Of a DNA stretch of 64,000 nt, positions 35,117-44,740 are shown piece by piece. Each line of letters begins with the position of its first letter. Position 1 is the stretch's first letter. The position numbers were made by a program, and so were the translations under genes. The stretch is from Bact-19 sp038319215 (GTDB taxonomy: Bacteria; Bacteroidota; Bacteroidia; Bacteroidales; ML635J-15). The stretch spans positions 17,400-81,399 of the forward strand of contig JBBQCZ010000004.1 in NCBI GenBank assembly GCA_038319215.1, written 5' to 3'. The notes under the pieces were generated by a model, which saw nothing but the letters and a program-made list of their open reading frames with translations, was not told the DNA's origin and did not search any database.

Positions 35117-36249
35117 TATTGAACCGTTTTAATAGCATTTTCGATACAGCTCCAAAGTCTTTCAGCAGATTTGTCCCATGAAAACTTCTGTCTTTGTATT
35201 TTGGATTTTTCTATTAATGAAAGTCGGAGTTCTGGATTTAATACCAACTCGGACATGTGTAAAGAAACTTGTTCATGATCGTCTGGAGAACAAAGAAGAG
35301 CTGCCCCACCCACAACTTCTGGTAGAGAAGTTTTATTCCCAGAAATTATCGCTGTTTCGGCATACATTGCCTCAACCAATGGAATTCCAAATCCCTCAAA
35401 AAATGGAATATAAACTAGTGCGAGTGAAGAAGCAAGAACCATGTGCAAATCCTCTACGTTAAGTCGACCTGTAAAGATTACATCATCTTTGTACTCCATA
35501 TTTTTATAAACGAGATCAATTTCCTCAGTAAGATGCATCGCAGACCCAACAATTATTAACTTTTGATTGAACTCTCCAGATTTTCTAAATAATTCATAAG
35601 ATTTTAATAATCCAGGTACATTTTTACGTGGATTTAATGCGCCTACAAAAAGAAAATAGTCTTTGCCAGAAGTATATTTATTTTTGGTTTCTGCTTTAAT
35701 TGCATCATCAACAGGTGTGTAAGCTGAATTAGAACCATTATAACAGACTGTGATTTTTTCAGGTTCTACATTAAATGTTTTTACAATATCAGCTTTGGAA
35801 TACTCCGATACTGTGCCAAGATGGACAGCTTTTTTTGCATATTTTGGAAAAAAGAAATTGTAATATTTTCTTACCCAAAAAGGAAGTTGCTTTGGGTTAT
35901 GTACAAAATTTATATCATGAATTACACTTACTTGTGGAATTTTTGACCTTAATGAAATAAAACCATCTGTCGAAACAAAAACATCTGCATTAACCCTCTT
36001 TAGAATTCTTGGAATAACAAATTCCATCCAAATTAACCATAAGAACGGATGTCTGGTTGGAGGTCCAGCAACGACAGGAATAACATTATTAGAAAAGACA
36101 AAAGATTTGTCGTAGTTTCTATCGAAAATAAAGTAAAACTTATGTTCGGGATGAGACTGAGTAATTCTCTTTAATGTTTCATAGCTAAACCATCCGATTC
36201 CCTCGAGTTTATCTTTGAGTAATAGTCTGGTATTTACTGCAATATTCAT
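35116..36249 (-). CDS. GT4-type glycosyltransferase family 1 protein
   Basis: This 377-residue protein has a GT-B fold. The C-terminal donor domain shows FLFVGALNPRKNVPGLLKSYELF and the EX7E signature in ALVYIPFFEGFGIPLVEAMYAE, as in GT4 enzymes. The acceptor is unknown; the neighbour kdsB hints at lipopolysaccharide-type glycan, which is inference. Stop and start codons overlap with both neighbours by one base (TAATG), indicating translational coupling with kdsB upstream and rnhB downstream. Confidence 0.9.
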   Translation of the reverse strand: MNIAVNTRLLLKDKLEGIGWFSYETLKRITQSHPEHKFYFIFDRNYDKSFVFSNNVIPVVAGPPTRHPFLWLIWMEFVIPRILKRVNADVFVSTDGFISLRSKIPQVSVIHDINFVHNPKQLPFWVRKYYNFFFPKYAKKAVHLGTVSEYSKADIVKTFNVEPEKITVCYNGSNSAYTPVDDAIKAETKNKYTSGKDYFLFVGALNPRKNVPGLLKSYELFRKSGEFNQKLIIVGSAMHLTEEIDLVYKNMEYKDDVIFTGRLNVEDLHMVLASSLALVYIPFFEGFGIPLVEAMYAETAIISGNKTSLPEVVGGAALLCSPDDHEQVSLHMSELVLNPELRLSLIEKSKIQRQKFSWDKSAERLWSCIENAIKTVQ

Positions 36250-36998
36250 TATAATAGTCCTACTTGTCTTATTCTATCTAAATCTTTTGGTGTATCAATC
36301 GAAATACTTTCATGCTCAGTAAAAGCAACTTTAATTGTATAACCATTTTCAATCCATCTTAATTGCTCAAGACTTTCTGCTAATTCTAGGTTTGATGGTT
36401 TTAAAGCTGTAATCTCGCGTAACACTTCTTTTCTGTACGCATATAATCCTATATGTTTATAATACAAGTGTTTCGACACCCATTTGTTTTCTTTCACTCC
36501 ACGAAGAAACGGAATTGGGGATCTACTAAAATATATTGCCTCGTGATGATTGTTAATTACAACCTTTGGTTTATTTGGGTTGAAAATATCGTCTTTATTA
36601 TTTATTGGTTTAACCAAAGTTGCAATATGATTTTTCTTTTGTTTAAAGCACTTTTTAATTTCGAGAAGTTGTTCAGTTTTAATAAATGGTTCGTCGCCTT
36701 GAATGTTAACAACCACATCCCAGCTTCTATTTTCCAATAATTCTATTTTTTCAATAGCTTCAGCACATCTGTCAGTTCCACTTTTATGCTTTTTCATGGT
36801 CATTATCGCATTACCGCCGAATCTTTCCACCTCATTAAAAATTCTTTCATCATCGGTAGCCACATATACATGCTCAAAAACCTTTTTTGCTTGTATATAA
36901 ACATTATGTACCATTGTCTTGCCATTGATGATTACCAAAGGCTTTCCCGGAAATCTGGTCGAAGCGTATCTGGCAGGAATAATTGCGATAAAATTCAT
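36249..36998 (-). CDS. kdsB: 3-deoxy-manno-octulosonate cytidylyltransferase
   Basis: This 249-residue enzyme makes CMP-KDO for lipopolysaccharide inner core. The start MNFIAIIPARYASTRFPGKPL is the diagnostic nucleotide-binding loop, and VVNIQGDEPFI is the next conserved motif. The ATG at 36998 is chosen; an upstream ATG at 37091 adds 31 residues absent from the family and would cross into the divergent promoter region. First gene of the kdsB-glycosyltransferase-rnhB unit; divergent from the flippase-like gene. Confidence 0.96.
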   Translation of the reverse strand: MNFIAIIPARYASTRFPGKPLVIINGKTMVHNVYIQAKKVFEHVYVATDDERIFNEVERFGGNAIMTMKKHKSGTDRCAEAIEKIELLENRSWDVVVNIQGDEPFIKTEQLLEIKKCFKQKKNHIATLVKPINNKDDIFNPNKPKVVINNHHEAIYFSRSPIPFLRGVKENKWVSKHLYYKHIGLYAYRKEVLREITALKPSNLELAESLEQLRWIENGYTIKVAFTEHESISIDTPKDLDRIRQVGLL

Positions 36999-37079
36999 AA
37001 ATAATAATTTGGGATAAAAATAATCAATTTTAACGTTTTCTTGATTGTAAATCGTTATAAAAAGTTTTATTTTGTATTT

Positions 37080-38171
37080 ATGAGCATGCATGAAGAGAAA
37101 ATCATTAAAAATTTTAAAACCAATAGGGTAATATTGCCTGCTTTTCTAGGTCTTGGAATAGTAGGGTGGTTATTTTATAGGGATTTTAATAAAATAGACT
37201 TTTCGCTTTTTTCAATTACATATTTAAGTCTGATGTTTTTTATTGGTGCTTTTGCCATGATGTTTTTCCGAGATTTTGGATATGTATTGCGTATGAGGGT
37301 ACTTTCCGACAAAGAATTAAGTTGGATTCAGTGCATAAAGATTGTGTTCTTGTGGGAATTTGGATCCGCAATTACTCCATCTGCTGTGGGTGGAACGGCA
37401 TTAGCAACTATCTTTTTATGGAAAGAAGGTTTAAATATTGGAAAAAGCACCTCCATTGTTTTAGCAACTTCCTTTCTCGACGAACTATACTTTAGCGTAA
37501 TGTTCCCAGTTATCCTAATTCTATTTTCAAAATCTAGTTTGTTTGTTACTGGAGATAATAACGAATTTGTAAGGAATTTATATGGATTTGCAATTACGGG
37601 ATATCTTTTAAAACTATCGTGGACATTATTGATGGCCTATACTTTATTTGTTAATCCACGTTTTTTTGCAAAAATAATAACTGGAATTTTCAAATTAAAA
37701 CTGCTAAAAAGATGGAGAGATGATGCACAAAAAATGACTATTGATTTTGAGACGGCCAATAAAGGATTAAAGGCGAAAGGATATAAATTCTGGTTTAAAT
37801 CTTGTTTTGCAACTTTTATTTCGTGGACATCTAGATACTGCGTTCTTAACTTTCTTCTTGTTGCAATGATGTTTTCTATTGGTAGCGAACATAAGAATAT
37901 TGCATTTTATGATCATTTTCTTATTTTTGCAAGGCAGTTAATTATGTGGATTTTAATGTTAGTTATGCCAACTCCTGGAGGAAGTGGTTTTGTGGAAACA
38001 GTTTTTACTACTTTTATGTCAGACTTTGTGCCAGTTGCAGGTTTTGTTGTTGTAATGGCTTTGATTTGGAGGTTGGTAACATATTATCCTTATTTGATTA
38101 TAGGTTCAATAATAGTACCTGGCTGGCTAAATAAAAATTTTAGAAAAGTTAACAATTTTAAAAAATCATAA
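37080..38171 (+). CDS. Flippase-like/UPF0104 (MprF N-terminal type) membrane protein
   Basis: This 363-residue inner-membrane protein has about eight hydrophobic segments and the lysylphosphatidylglycerol synthetase TM-region (AglD2/UPF0104) pattern, e.g. WEFGSAITPSAVGGTALATIFLWKEG, and the MPTPGGSGFVET motif in the C-terminal part. Family members include flippase domains of lipid-modifying enzymes; no soluble transferase domain is attached here. The ATG at 37080 is taken; a TTG at 37041 is the alternative. The rpiB gene starts one base after its stop. Confidence 0.82.
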   Translation: MSMHEEKIIKNFKTNRVILPAFLGLGIVGWLFYRDFNKIDFSLFSITYLSLMFFIGAFAMMFFRDFGYVLRMRVLSDKELSWIQCIKIVFLWEFGSAITPSAVGGTALATIFLWKEGLNIGKSTSIVLATSFLDELYFSVMFPVILILFSKSSLFVTGDNNEFVRNLYGFAITGYLLKLSWTLLMAYTLFVNPRFFAKIITGIFKLKLLKRWRDDAQKMTIDFETANKGLKAKGYKFWFKSCFATFISWTSRYCVLNFLLVAMMFSIGSEHKNIAFYDHFLIFARQLIMWILMLVMPTPGGSGFVETVFTTFMSDFVPVAGFVVVMALIWRLVTYYPYLIIGSIIVPGWLNKNFRKVNNFKKS

Positions 38172-38172
38172 A

Positions 38173-38601
38173 ATGAAAATAGGTTTTGCTTGTGATCATG
38201 CGGGATACAAATTAAAAAATGTTTTAATTGATTATTTAATTAATAAGGGATTTGAAACATTGAATTTTGGAACAAATTCTGAAGAGAGTTGCGATTATCC
38301 AGACTTTGCACACCCTTTGGCGTCTTCGGTTGAAAGTGGCGAATGTGATTTTGGGATTTCAATTTGTGGTAGCGGAAATGGAATTAATATGACAGTTAAT
38401 AAGCATGCTGGAATCCGTAGTGCTTTATGCTGGACTGTCGAAATTTCGGAATTGGCAAGATTACATAACGATGCTAATATCTGTGCTTTACCTGCAAGGT
38501 TTATCTCCGAAGATACAGCAATTACAATTGTAGATAAATTCTTAAATACTAAATTTGAAGGAGGACGTCACCTTAATAGAATTAATAAAATTCCGTTATA
38601 A
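38173..38601 (+). CDS. rpiB: Ribose-5-phosphate isomerase B
   Basis: This 142-residue enzyme interconverts ribose 5-phosphate and ribulose 5-phosphate. It shows GFACDHAGYKLKNVLIDYL at the N-terminus, the CGSGNGINMTVNKHAGIRSAL anion-binding loop and the C-terminal histidine near GGRHLNRI. It begins one base after the flippase-like gene and must be co-transcribed with it. No second pentose-phosphate gene is nearby. Confidence 0.94.
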   Translation: MKIGFACDHAGYKLKNVLIDYLINKGFETLNFGTNSEESCDYPDFAHPLASSVESGECDFGISICGSGNGINMTVNKHAGIRSALCWTVEISELARLHNDANICALPARFISEDTAITIVDKFLNTKFEGGRHLNRINKIPL

Positions 38602-38627
38602 TTTATTTCAGGAATATTATCCTATAG

Positions 38628-39620
38628 TTATTGCCCAGACATAAGGTTACAACCTCTAACTTCTGCGTTATCAAAACGGCCAGAAACTGTAAACGAACCA
38701 TTTTTTGAGATTATTCCTAAGTCTGATGTTTCAATAAAGCAACAAGAGTTAATATTTGCAAGATCTATTATATTTAAAGCTCCACTTCCTAAAATATTTA
38801 CAGATAATGGGTCGGTTGCTTCTCTAACAAGCACTCTCATCCAGGGAGGGCAAAAATATTGACCATTTTCTTTGGCATAAGCCTGAGAGAGAAGTTCTGT
38901 CATTCCGTATTCGGAGTGTATTGAGGTTGTACCAAAACAAGATTTAAGCTCTGAGTGCAATTCCGTTCTTGTTATTTCTTTTCTTTTCCCTTTCATTCCT
39001 CCTGTTTCCATGATAATACCATTATTAGCATTTAACTGGTATTTTTCAGCAAAATCAAGTAAAGCAAAGCTTACCCCGATTAAAATATATTTTTGATTGC
39101 TTTTTTCAAAATCTTGCAACAAACTAAATAGCTTATCATACTCATTTAAGAAAAAACCGCTTTGTTTTTTATCGCTTAGTTGTATCAGCTCTTCAACCAT
39201 ATAAATTAAGCTAGATCCATCTCTCTCAAGGTAGGATGGGAGTAATGCAACAATTGCATAGTTGGATGGTAAGCCATAAAAAAGCTCAAAAGTTTTTAAA
39301 AATGAACTGCGATAAATTTCTAGGTCGGCAACAAAATGTTTTGAGCTAACAGTTCCGGATGTTGAACTTGATGTAAAAATTGTAAAATTTTCATGTTGCT
39401 GACTAACAACTTTGTGTGTTTTGAAAAAAGAAACAGGCAAAAAAGGAATTTGGGTTATTTTTTTTACGTTACTAGGGTTTGTTTTTAATAAATCACAATA
39501 TAAATGATAGATATTATTGTTTAGATATTGATATTCAAATGCTTCAATTGCAAGCTTTTCAAAATGCAAATGACTCTGTATTTCGAAAATTTCTTTTTTA
39601 AAATTAGTTAAGCTAAACAT
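38628..39620 (-). CDS. LuxE/acyl-protein synthetase-like adenylate-forming enzyme
   Basis: This 330-residue protein resembles LuxE acyl-protein synthetases and the phenylacetate-CoA ligase side of the ANL superfamily. The phosphate-binding loop is FTSSSTSGTVSSKHF (about 80-95), and the adenylate motif SEYGMTELLSQAYA (about 240-253) is present. LuxE enzymes activate fatty acids; no luxCD partners are nearby. In Bacteroidetes such stand-alone genes are common but undefined, often thought to act in surface polysaccharide or lipid modification; that is inference. Convergent with rpiB, 27 bases apart. Confidence 0.75.
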   Translation of the reverse strand: MFSLTNFKKEIFEIQSHLHFEKLAIEAFEYQYLNNNIYHLYCDLLKTNPSNVKKITQIPFLPVSFFKTHKVVSQQHENFTIFTSSSTSGTVSSKHFVADLEIYRSSFLKTFELFYGLPSNYAIVALLPSYLERDGSSLIYMVEELIQLSDKKQSGFFLNEYDKLFSLLQDFEKSNQKYILIGVSFALLDFAEKYQLNANNGIIMETGGMKGKRKEITRTELHSELKSCFGTTSIHSEYGMTELLSQAYAKENGQYFCPPWMRVLVREATDPLSVNILGSGALNIIDLANINSCCFIETSDLGIISKNGSFTVSGRFDNAEVRGCNLMSGQ

Positions 39621-39642
39621 CGATATTCTTTTTCACAAAAAT

Positions 39643-39674
39643 AAAAAAAAGAGGCATAAGAACTATACCTCTTT
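39643..39674 (-). terminator. Terminator of the secreted protein gene at 39695
   Basis: On the minus strand AAAGAGG/CCTCTTT with a 13-base loop and a run of T. It lies between the gene and the downstream luxE-like gene. Confidence 0.65.
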
Positions 39675-39694
39675 GCGAATACACCCTTTGAGTC

Positions 39695-40495
39695 TTATTT
39701 TTTCTTAAAGACCTTGTACTCGTTTTCATAGTTTAAAAAATATTCCCCCTTTTTTAAATTAGAAATATCTACCACATCACCGGTACCAGATATTAATTCT
39801 TCGCCGAATTCGTTAATTACAGCGTAATAAGTATATGAACTAAATGTAATTTCTTTAGATGCTTTTGCTAGCTTTGAAGTAACCGTCACAGGTTCTTTTT
39901 CCATCTGATAAACCATCTCATCTGAATAATGCTTTTTATTTATATGGTCTACTTGATAAACACGATAACGATTCTCTCCATTAAATGGATATACCTTTTT
40001 TGAGTATGTGCGAGATCCAGGTCCACCTTCACCCGGAATCTGACCTACTTCAATCCACTTACCCCATCTAAATTCTTCCAGATGAAAAGGTAATTTACCA
40101 GACTCATTATTTGTAGTAAATTTTAACACATTATCATAACCAAGTGTATTAGAAGCAATTTCATAAGTGCATAATGGTTTCAAAACTTCTGGATTAACAA
40201 GCTTAGGAGTGCAATCTGCTCGATGCTTAATTACCACCTCATAATCTTGTCCAAACTGCAAACCAGCATAGTCAAGCGTAATTCTAAAAGCACTTGAGTT
40301 AATTACATCCTCGAACTTTTTATCGTTAACTAAAACTTCGTAAGCACAATATTCTTCACCAACATCGAGCATTGGATTAATAATATAAAGGTCTTTTCCT
40401 TGATATACGCCTTTCAAAATCATCTCATCTGCTTTTGCAATTAGTCCAGAAAAAACCAGTGCTATTGTCAGAAATGTTAAAGTGCTGTGTTTCAT
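39695..40495 (-). CDS. Secreted hypothetical protein with sorting-like tail
   Basis: This 266-residue protein has a signal peptide (MKHSTLTFLTIALVFSGLIAKADE). The mature part looks like beta-sandwich sequence (fibronectin-like strand pattern with VNDKKFEDVINSSAFRITLDYAG). The last about 45 residues (AVINEFGEELISGTGDVVDISNLKKGEYFLNYENEYKVFKKK) resemble a T9SS type A sorting domain in spacing (DISNLKKGEY, as in DVSxLxxGxY), although less canonical than in the protein at 17386. Function unknown. The gene diverges from the MORN-repeat gene. Confidence 0.7.
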   Translation of the reverse strand: MKHSTLTFLTIALVFSGLIAKADEMILKGVYQGKDLYIINPMLDVGEEYCAYEVLVNDKKFEDVINSSAFRITLDYAGLQFGQDYEVVIKHRADCTPKLVNPEVLKPLCTYEIASNTLGYDNVLKFTTNNESGKLPFHLEEFRWGKWIEVGQIPGEGGPGSRTYSKKVYPFNGENRYRVYQVDHINKKHYSDEMVYQMEKEPVTVTSKLAKASKEITFSSYTYYAVINEFGEELISGTGDVVDISNLKKGEYFLNYENEYKVFKKK

Positions 40496-40689
40496 AGCTT
40501 TACAAATTTTATTAACAAATTATCAACAAATTTAATATGTTATTTGGCTTTTTCCAAATTTTTTCTCAGTTTTTTTTAACTTTTTTTTAAAATAAGTACA
40601 ACAGACTTAAAATAATCTCGTTATTTACTTGATTATCAACATGTTTAAGGTTGTTAAGATTTTTTTGTTTGTAACAATAATATTTTAGC

Positions 40690-40720
40690 TTGAAATTATG
40701 TTTTTCAATTATTATTTTTG
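40690..40720 (+). promoter_or_regulatory. Promoter of the MORN/YwqK-repeat gene
   Basis: TTG at 40690-40692 and TATTTTTG at 40713-40720, 20 bases apart. An in-frame TTG at 40718 lies in the element, so the ATG at 40751 is the start. Confidence 0.7.
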
Positions 40721-40750
40721 TCTTGGATCGCACAAATAAAATTTATAGAA

Positions 40751-42532
40751 ATGAAAAAATACATTTTTTTGGTGTTTATTTTTGTAAGCATTGCAGCTTT
40801 TACTCAGGAGTACACAATTGATACGATTTATTATCAGAATGGGAAAGTCAAAGAAATTGGAGTTCTTCACATGGGCCAAAAATCTGGAACGTGGAAGTAT
40901 TATTCTCCGGAGGGTAAGATAATGGCTGAAACAGATTTTTACAAAGACGTTTTACATGGCTTAAACAAAGTTTATTTTCCAGATGGAAAAGTAAAAGAAG
41001 AGTACAACTATTGGGGCAATGAGCGACATGGTTCTTTTGTTGAAAACTTCAGAGATGGCAGTCCATCGGTAAAAGGATTTTATCACAGCAACCTCAAAGA
41101 TAGTGTATGGCAAATATATTACGATGGAGGAAAGATGCAATCGGAAGTTATTTATAAGAAAGGCGTACTTACTAAAATTCAAAGCTATTATACGCCAGTT
41201 GGAAAACAAACCGTTACCAATGGTAATGGCGAGATGATTGGCTATTATCCAAATCTTAAGAAAAGTTCAGAAGGAAAAATAGAAAATGGTTTAGAACAAG
41301 GTCCTTGGGTGTATTATTATGAAAGTGAAAAAAAAGCATCTGAAGGTAATTACGATAAAGGCACAAGAGTCGGAACTTGGTATGAGTGGTACGAAAATGG
41401 AAAAAAGAAAAGCGAAGTTAGTATCGAATCTGGTGTTAATATCTTCTGGACAGAGAAGGGGGATAAAGAAATGGAAGGCAAGTTGCAAGAAGGTAAACGC
41501 GAAGGCTTATGGACATATTGGTATCCTAATGGACAAGTAAGAAGTACTAATATTTATGAAAATGATCTTAGAAATGGCTTACAAATAAAATACTTTGAAA
41601 ACGGGCAAAAGCAATCTGAATTAAATTATGTTAATGGGATACTTCAAGGCGCGGCTCATTTTTGGCTAGAAGATGGGAAAAAGGATATCGATGGAAATTT
41701 TGCAAATGATTTGCAGGATGGCTTATGGACATATTGGAGAACAGACGGCTCAAAAGGAAACGAAGGAAGTTTTATAAAAGGCAAAATGGAAGGACGTTGG
41801 AATTTCTGGTATTCTAATGGCAAGATTTGGAAAGAAGTGGACTACACCAAAGGTCTAAAAGATGGCACCTGGAATATTTTTTACGAAAATGGATTTCAGT
41901 TTAGACAAGGACAGTTCGAGAATGATTTTGAAGTTGGCGAATGGAAAGAATGGTATGCCGATGGAACTCTTTCTATGCAAGGAAACTATAATCTTGGCAT
42001 AATGACAGGAACTTGGACAACTTATCATGAGAATGGTGAGAAAAAATCAATGGTTGAATATAAAGACGGATTAATTGCAGGGAAGAATTTTTTCTGGTAT
42101 CCAAACGGGAAGAAACAACTTGAAGAAAGCTACAAGTTAATTGAGCTAAAGTCAACAGACGATTTCAGTGTTAAAAACAAAACAACATCGGTTCTTCATG
42201 GAGTATACAAAACTTATAACATTCGCGAATTTGAGATAATTTCTGGAAATTATATTGAGGGGCAGCGTAATGGTAAGTTTACATACAAAAACAGTAATGG
42301 CGGAGTCGTTAAAATAGAGAGTTATAAATTGGATAAGCCAGATGGAAAGTGGCAAACTTACTATGATTTTGGACCAATAGAATCTGAGGTAAGCTACGAG
42401 AATGGAGTTAAAGAAGGGAAATCTACTTATTACGATCAGAAAGGGGTTATTACTTTTCAGGCTATATATCATTCTGGAAGACAAACTGATATTCTGATTG
42501 ACAATAATCCAAACTTACCACAAAACAGGTAA
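40751..42532 (+). CDS. Secreted YwqK/MORN-repeat protein
   Basis: This 593-residue protein has a signal peptide (MKKYIFLVFIFVSIAAFTQE) and then about 22-24 repeats of roughly 22 residues of the form G-x-W-x-Y-(Y/W)-x-x-N/D-G-x-x-x-x-E-x-x-Y, e.g. GTWKYYSPEGKIMAETDFY and GTWNIFYENGFQFRQGQFE. These are MORN_2/YwqK-type repeats, a beta-hairpin solenoid. Automatic annotation often calls such proteins antitoxins because of YwqK; no toxin gene is adjacent, so that label is not supported. Repeats are degenerate at protein level, so the array is ancient. A small lipoprotein with the same repeat lies at 51526. Confidence 0.88.
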   Translation: MKKYIFLVFIFVSIAAFTQEYTIDTIYYQNGKVKEIGVLHMGQKSGTWKYYSPEGKIMAETDFYKDVLHGLNKVYFPDGKVKEEYNYWGNERHGSFVENFRDGSPSVKGFYHSNLKDSVWQIYYDGGKMQSEVIYKKGVLTKIQSYYTPVGKQTVTNGNGEMIGYYPNLKKSSEGKIENGLEQGPWVYYYESEKKASEGNYDKGTRVGTWYEWYENGKKKSEVSIESGVNIFWTEKGDKEMEGKLQEGKREGLWTYWYPNGQVRSTNIYENDLRNGLQIKYFENGQKQSELNYVNGILQGAAHFWLEDGKKDIDGNFANDLQDGLWTYWRTDGSKGNEGSFIKGKMEGRWNFWYSNGKIWKEVDYTKGLKDGTWNIFYENGFQFRQGQFENDFEVGEWKEWYADGTLSMQGNYNLGIMTGTWTTYHENGEKKSMVEYKDGLIAGKNFFWYPNGKKQLEESYKLIELKSTDDFSVKNKTTSVLHGVYKTYNIREFEIISGNYIEGQRNGKFTYKNSNGGVVKIESYKLDKPDGKWQTYYDFGPIESEVSYENGVKEGKSTYYDQKGVITFQAIYHSGRQTDILIDNNPNLPQNR

Positions 42533-42600
42533 AGGTATCTTCAACAACTTTGTTCTAGCAATGAACAGAATTGGAGTCGTCGAAACCAATAACTATCTCA

Positions 42601-43176
42601 ATGAAGAAAACTATCTTTATTATTCTCATGTTTTTTGCATTGAAAACATTCTCGCAAGAACAAAAATATTTATATAGTGGAGGAATGTTATTGTTTCAAC
42701 CAGGCTATACAATTGCACAAAATCCACATCAAAAAATTGAAACATTAGGATTCGGCGTAGGCGGAGAGTTGCGATTTTATATTAAAAATCACCTAACTGT
42801 AGGAATAATTGGCGGAAGTCAAAAAACTAAGTATAATTCTGCAGGATCCAAAAATTCATATATGAGCCTTGGTTATGGAGGTCCATTCATTGGATACACA
42901 TACCTTGGGAACAAGTTTCGTATTTGCGCGGCTATTAGTGCCGGTAAGGGGAGAATTAAAAATCTACACATCGAAAGTCAATCTGGAATAATATTAAATC
43001 AGGCTGAATACTATAATTATACTGCTTGGGTTGGTTATCCGATGTTGAGTTTTGATTACTTTATGACAAAAAAAATTGTGTTCACATCGCAGGTAATTTA
43101 TTTATCTGCCATATATAACGAAAATGATTTGTATTTTTGTCCAGTTTTTCAATTAGGAGTTTTATTTAACAGATAA
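42601..43176 (+). CDS. Small outer-membrane beta-barrel-like protein
   Basis: This 191-residue protein has a signal peptide (MKKTIFIILMFFALKTFSQE) and about eight amphipathic strands alternating aromatic and polar residues (GMLLFQPGYTIAQNP, GVGGELRFYIKNHLTVGIIGG, FQLGVLFNR at the end), fitting an eight-strand outer-membrane barrel. No specific family was recognised. An earlier TTG (42571) is out of family pattern; the ATG at 42601 starts the signal peptide. It ends seven bases before glyS and may share its transcript. Confidence 0.7.
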   Translation: MKKTIFIILMFFALKTFSQEQKYLYSGGMLLFQPGYTIAQNPHQKIETLGFGVGGELRFYIKNHLTVGIIGGSQKTKYNSAGSKNSYMSLGYGGPFIGYTYLGNKFRICAAISAGKGRIKNLHIESQSGIILNQAEYYNYTAWVGYPMLSFDYFMTKKIVFTSQVIYLSAIYNENDLYFCPVFQLGVLFNR

Positions 43177-43183
43177 TAATATA

Positions 43184-44722
43184 ATGGTACAAGAAGATTT
43201 ATTCAAGAAGATTGTTGCACACTGCAAAGAGTATGGTTTTATTTTTCAATCATCAGAATTATACGACGGATTAAGCGCTGTTTACGATTACGGCCAGAAT
43301 GGTGTTGAATTAAAAAACAATATTAAAGAATATTGGTGGAAAGCAATGACTCAGATGAATGAGGAAGTTGTAGGTATTGATACTGCAATTTTTATGCATC
43401 CAACAATCTGGAAAGCCTCAGGACACGTTGATGCTTTTAATGATCCATTGATTGACAATAAAGATTCGAAAAAAAGATATCGTGCAGATGTTTTGGTAGA
43501 AGATTATCTGGAGAAAATTAATGATAAAATCAACAAAGAAGTTGAGAAAGCTTCAAAACGTTTTGGTGAAACTTTTGATGAGCAACAATATCGATCTACT
43601 AACCCAAGAGTAATGGAGTATGCTCAGAAAATAGAATCTGTTCGTACAGAGTTTTTTGGAGCTTTGGAAGCTAACGATTTAGAGAAGGTTCGTCAGATAA
43701 TTATTGATTTGGAGATTGCATGTCCTGTTTCAGGTAGTAGAAATTGGACAGAAGTTCGTCAGTTTAATTTAATGTTCGACACTAAATTGGGTTCTATTGC
43801 CGAAGGTGCAAACACTATTTATTTACGTCCCGAAACTGCTCAGGGTATTTTTGTGAATTACCTGAATGTTCAGAAAACTGGTCGTATGAAAATTCCTTTT
43901 GGAATTGCTCAAATTGGTAAAGCGTTCCGTAATGAGATTGTAGCTCGACAGTTTATTTTCCGTATGCGTGAATTTGAGCAGATGGAAATGCAGTACTTTG
44001 TTAAACCTGGTGAAGAGCTTAAATGGTTCGAAACATGGAAAGATAAACGTATTAAATGGCATCTGGCAATGGGTATTAATCCAGCAAAATATCGTTGGCA
44101 TGCACATGATAAACTTGCTCATTATGCAAACGCAGCTTTCGACATTGAATTTGAATTCCCATTTGGGTTTAAAGAACTTGAAGGCGTTCATTCACGTACC
44201 GATTTCGACCTAACACAGCATCAGACTTTCTCCGGGAAAAAAATTCAATATTTCGACAATGAATCTGGTGAAAGCTATGTTCCTTATGTTGTTGAAACCT
44301 CTGTTGGCTTAGACAGAACATTCTTGTCTATTCTTTCTGCTTGTTATAACGAAGAACAGGTTGGCGAAGAAACTAGAATTGTTTTAAACATTCCTGCACC
44401 ACTAGCACCTGTAAAAGTTGCAGTTTTACCTCTTGTAAAAAAAGATGGTTTGCCAGAATTAGCTCGCGAAATTCTTAACGAATTGAAATTTGATATGAAT
44501 TGTATGTACGAGGAAAAAGATTCAATCGGAAAACGTTATCGTCGTCAAGATGCAATTGGCACACCTTTCTGTATTACTGTGGATCACCAGTCTGTAGAGG
44601 ATAAAACAGTAACCATACGTTACCGTGATACAATGGAACAGGAGAGAATTGCTATTGATAAAGTAGCTGAGATTGTTAGAGAAAAAATAGATTTAAAAAA
44701 TCTATTGAAAAAATTAGTTTAA
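43184..44722 (+). CDS. glyS: Glycine--tRNA ligase (dimeric class II)
   Basis: The 512-residue single-chain GlyRS of the alpha2 type (not the bacterial alpha2beta2 form). Class II motifs include FRNEIVARQFIFRMREFEQMEMQYFV (motif 2 region) and RPETAQGIFVNY, and the C-terminal anticodon-binding domain starts near APLAPVKVAVLPLVKKDG. It charges tRNA-Gly. It begins seven bases after the small outer-membrane protein gene; no T-box was seen. Confidence 0.97.
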   Translation: MVQEDLFKKIVAHCKEYGFIFQSSELYDGLSAVYDYGQNGVELKNNIKEYWWKAMTQMNEEVVGIDTAIFMHPTIWKASGHVDAFNDPLIDNKDSKKRYRADVLVEDYLEKINDKINKEVEKASKRFGETFDEQQYRSTNPRVMEYAQKIESVRTEFFGALEANDLEKVRQIIIDLEIACPVSGSRNWTEVRQFNLMFDTKLGSIAEGANTIYLRPETAQGIFVNYLNVQKTGRMKIPFGIAQIGKAFRNEIVARQFIFRMREFEQMEMQYFVKPGEELKWFETWKDKRIKWHLAMGINPAKYRWHAHDKLAHYANAAFDIEFEFPFGFKELEGVHSRTDFDLTQHQTFSGKKIQYFDNESGESYVPYVVETSVGLDRTFLSILSACYNEEQVGEETRIVLNIPAPLAPVKVAVLPLVKKDGLPELAREILNELKFDMNCMYEEKDSIGKRYRRQDAIGTPFCITVDHQSVEDKTVTIRYRDTMEQERIAIDKVAEIVREKIDLKNLLKKLV

Positions 44723-44740
44723 GCTGCTGCAAGCCAATTG

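Noticed and set aside
38601..39674. Bioluminescence (lux) operon suggested by the LuxE-like gene
   Set aside because: No luxA, B, C or D relatives are nearby; neighbours are rpiB and a secreted protein.
40751..42532. Toxin-antitoxin system suggested by the YwqK repeats
   Set aside because: The protein is exported and no toxin-like gene is adjacent at this locus or at 51526.
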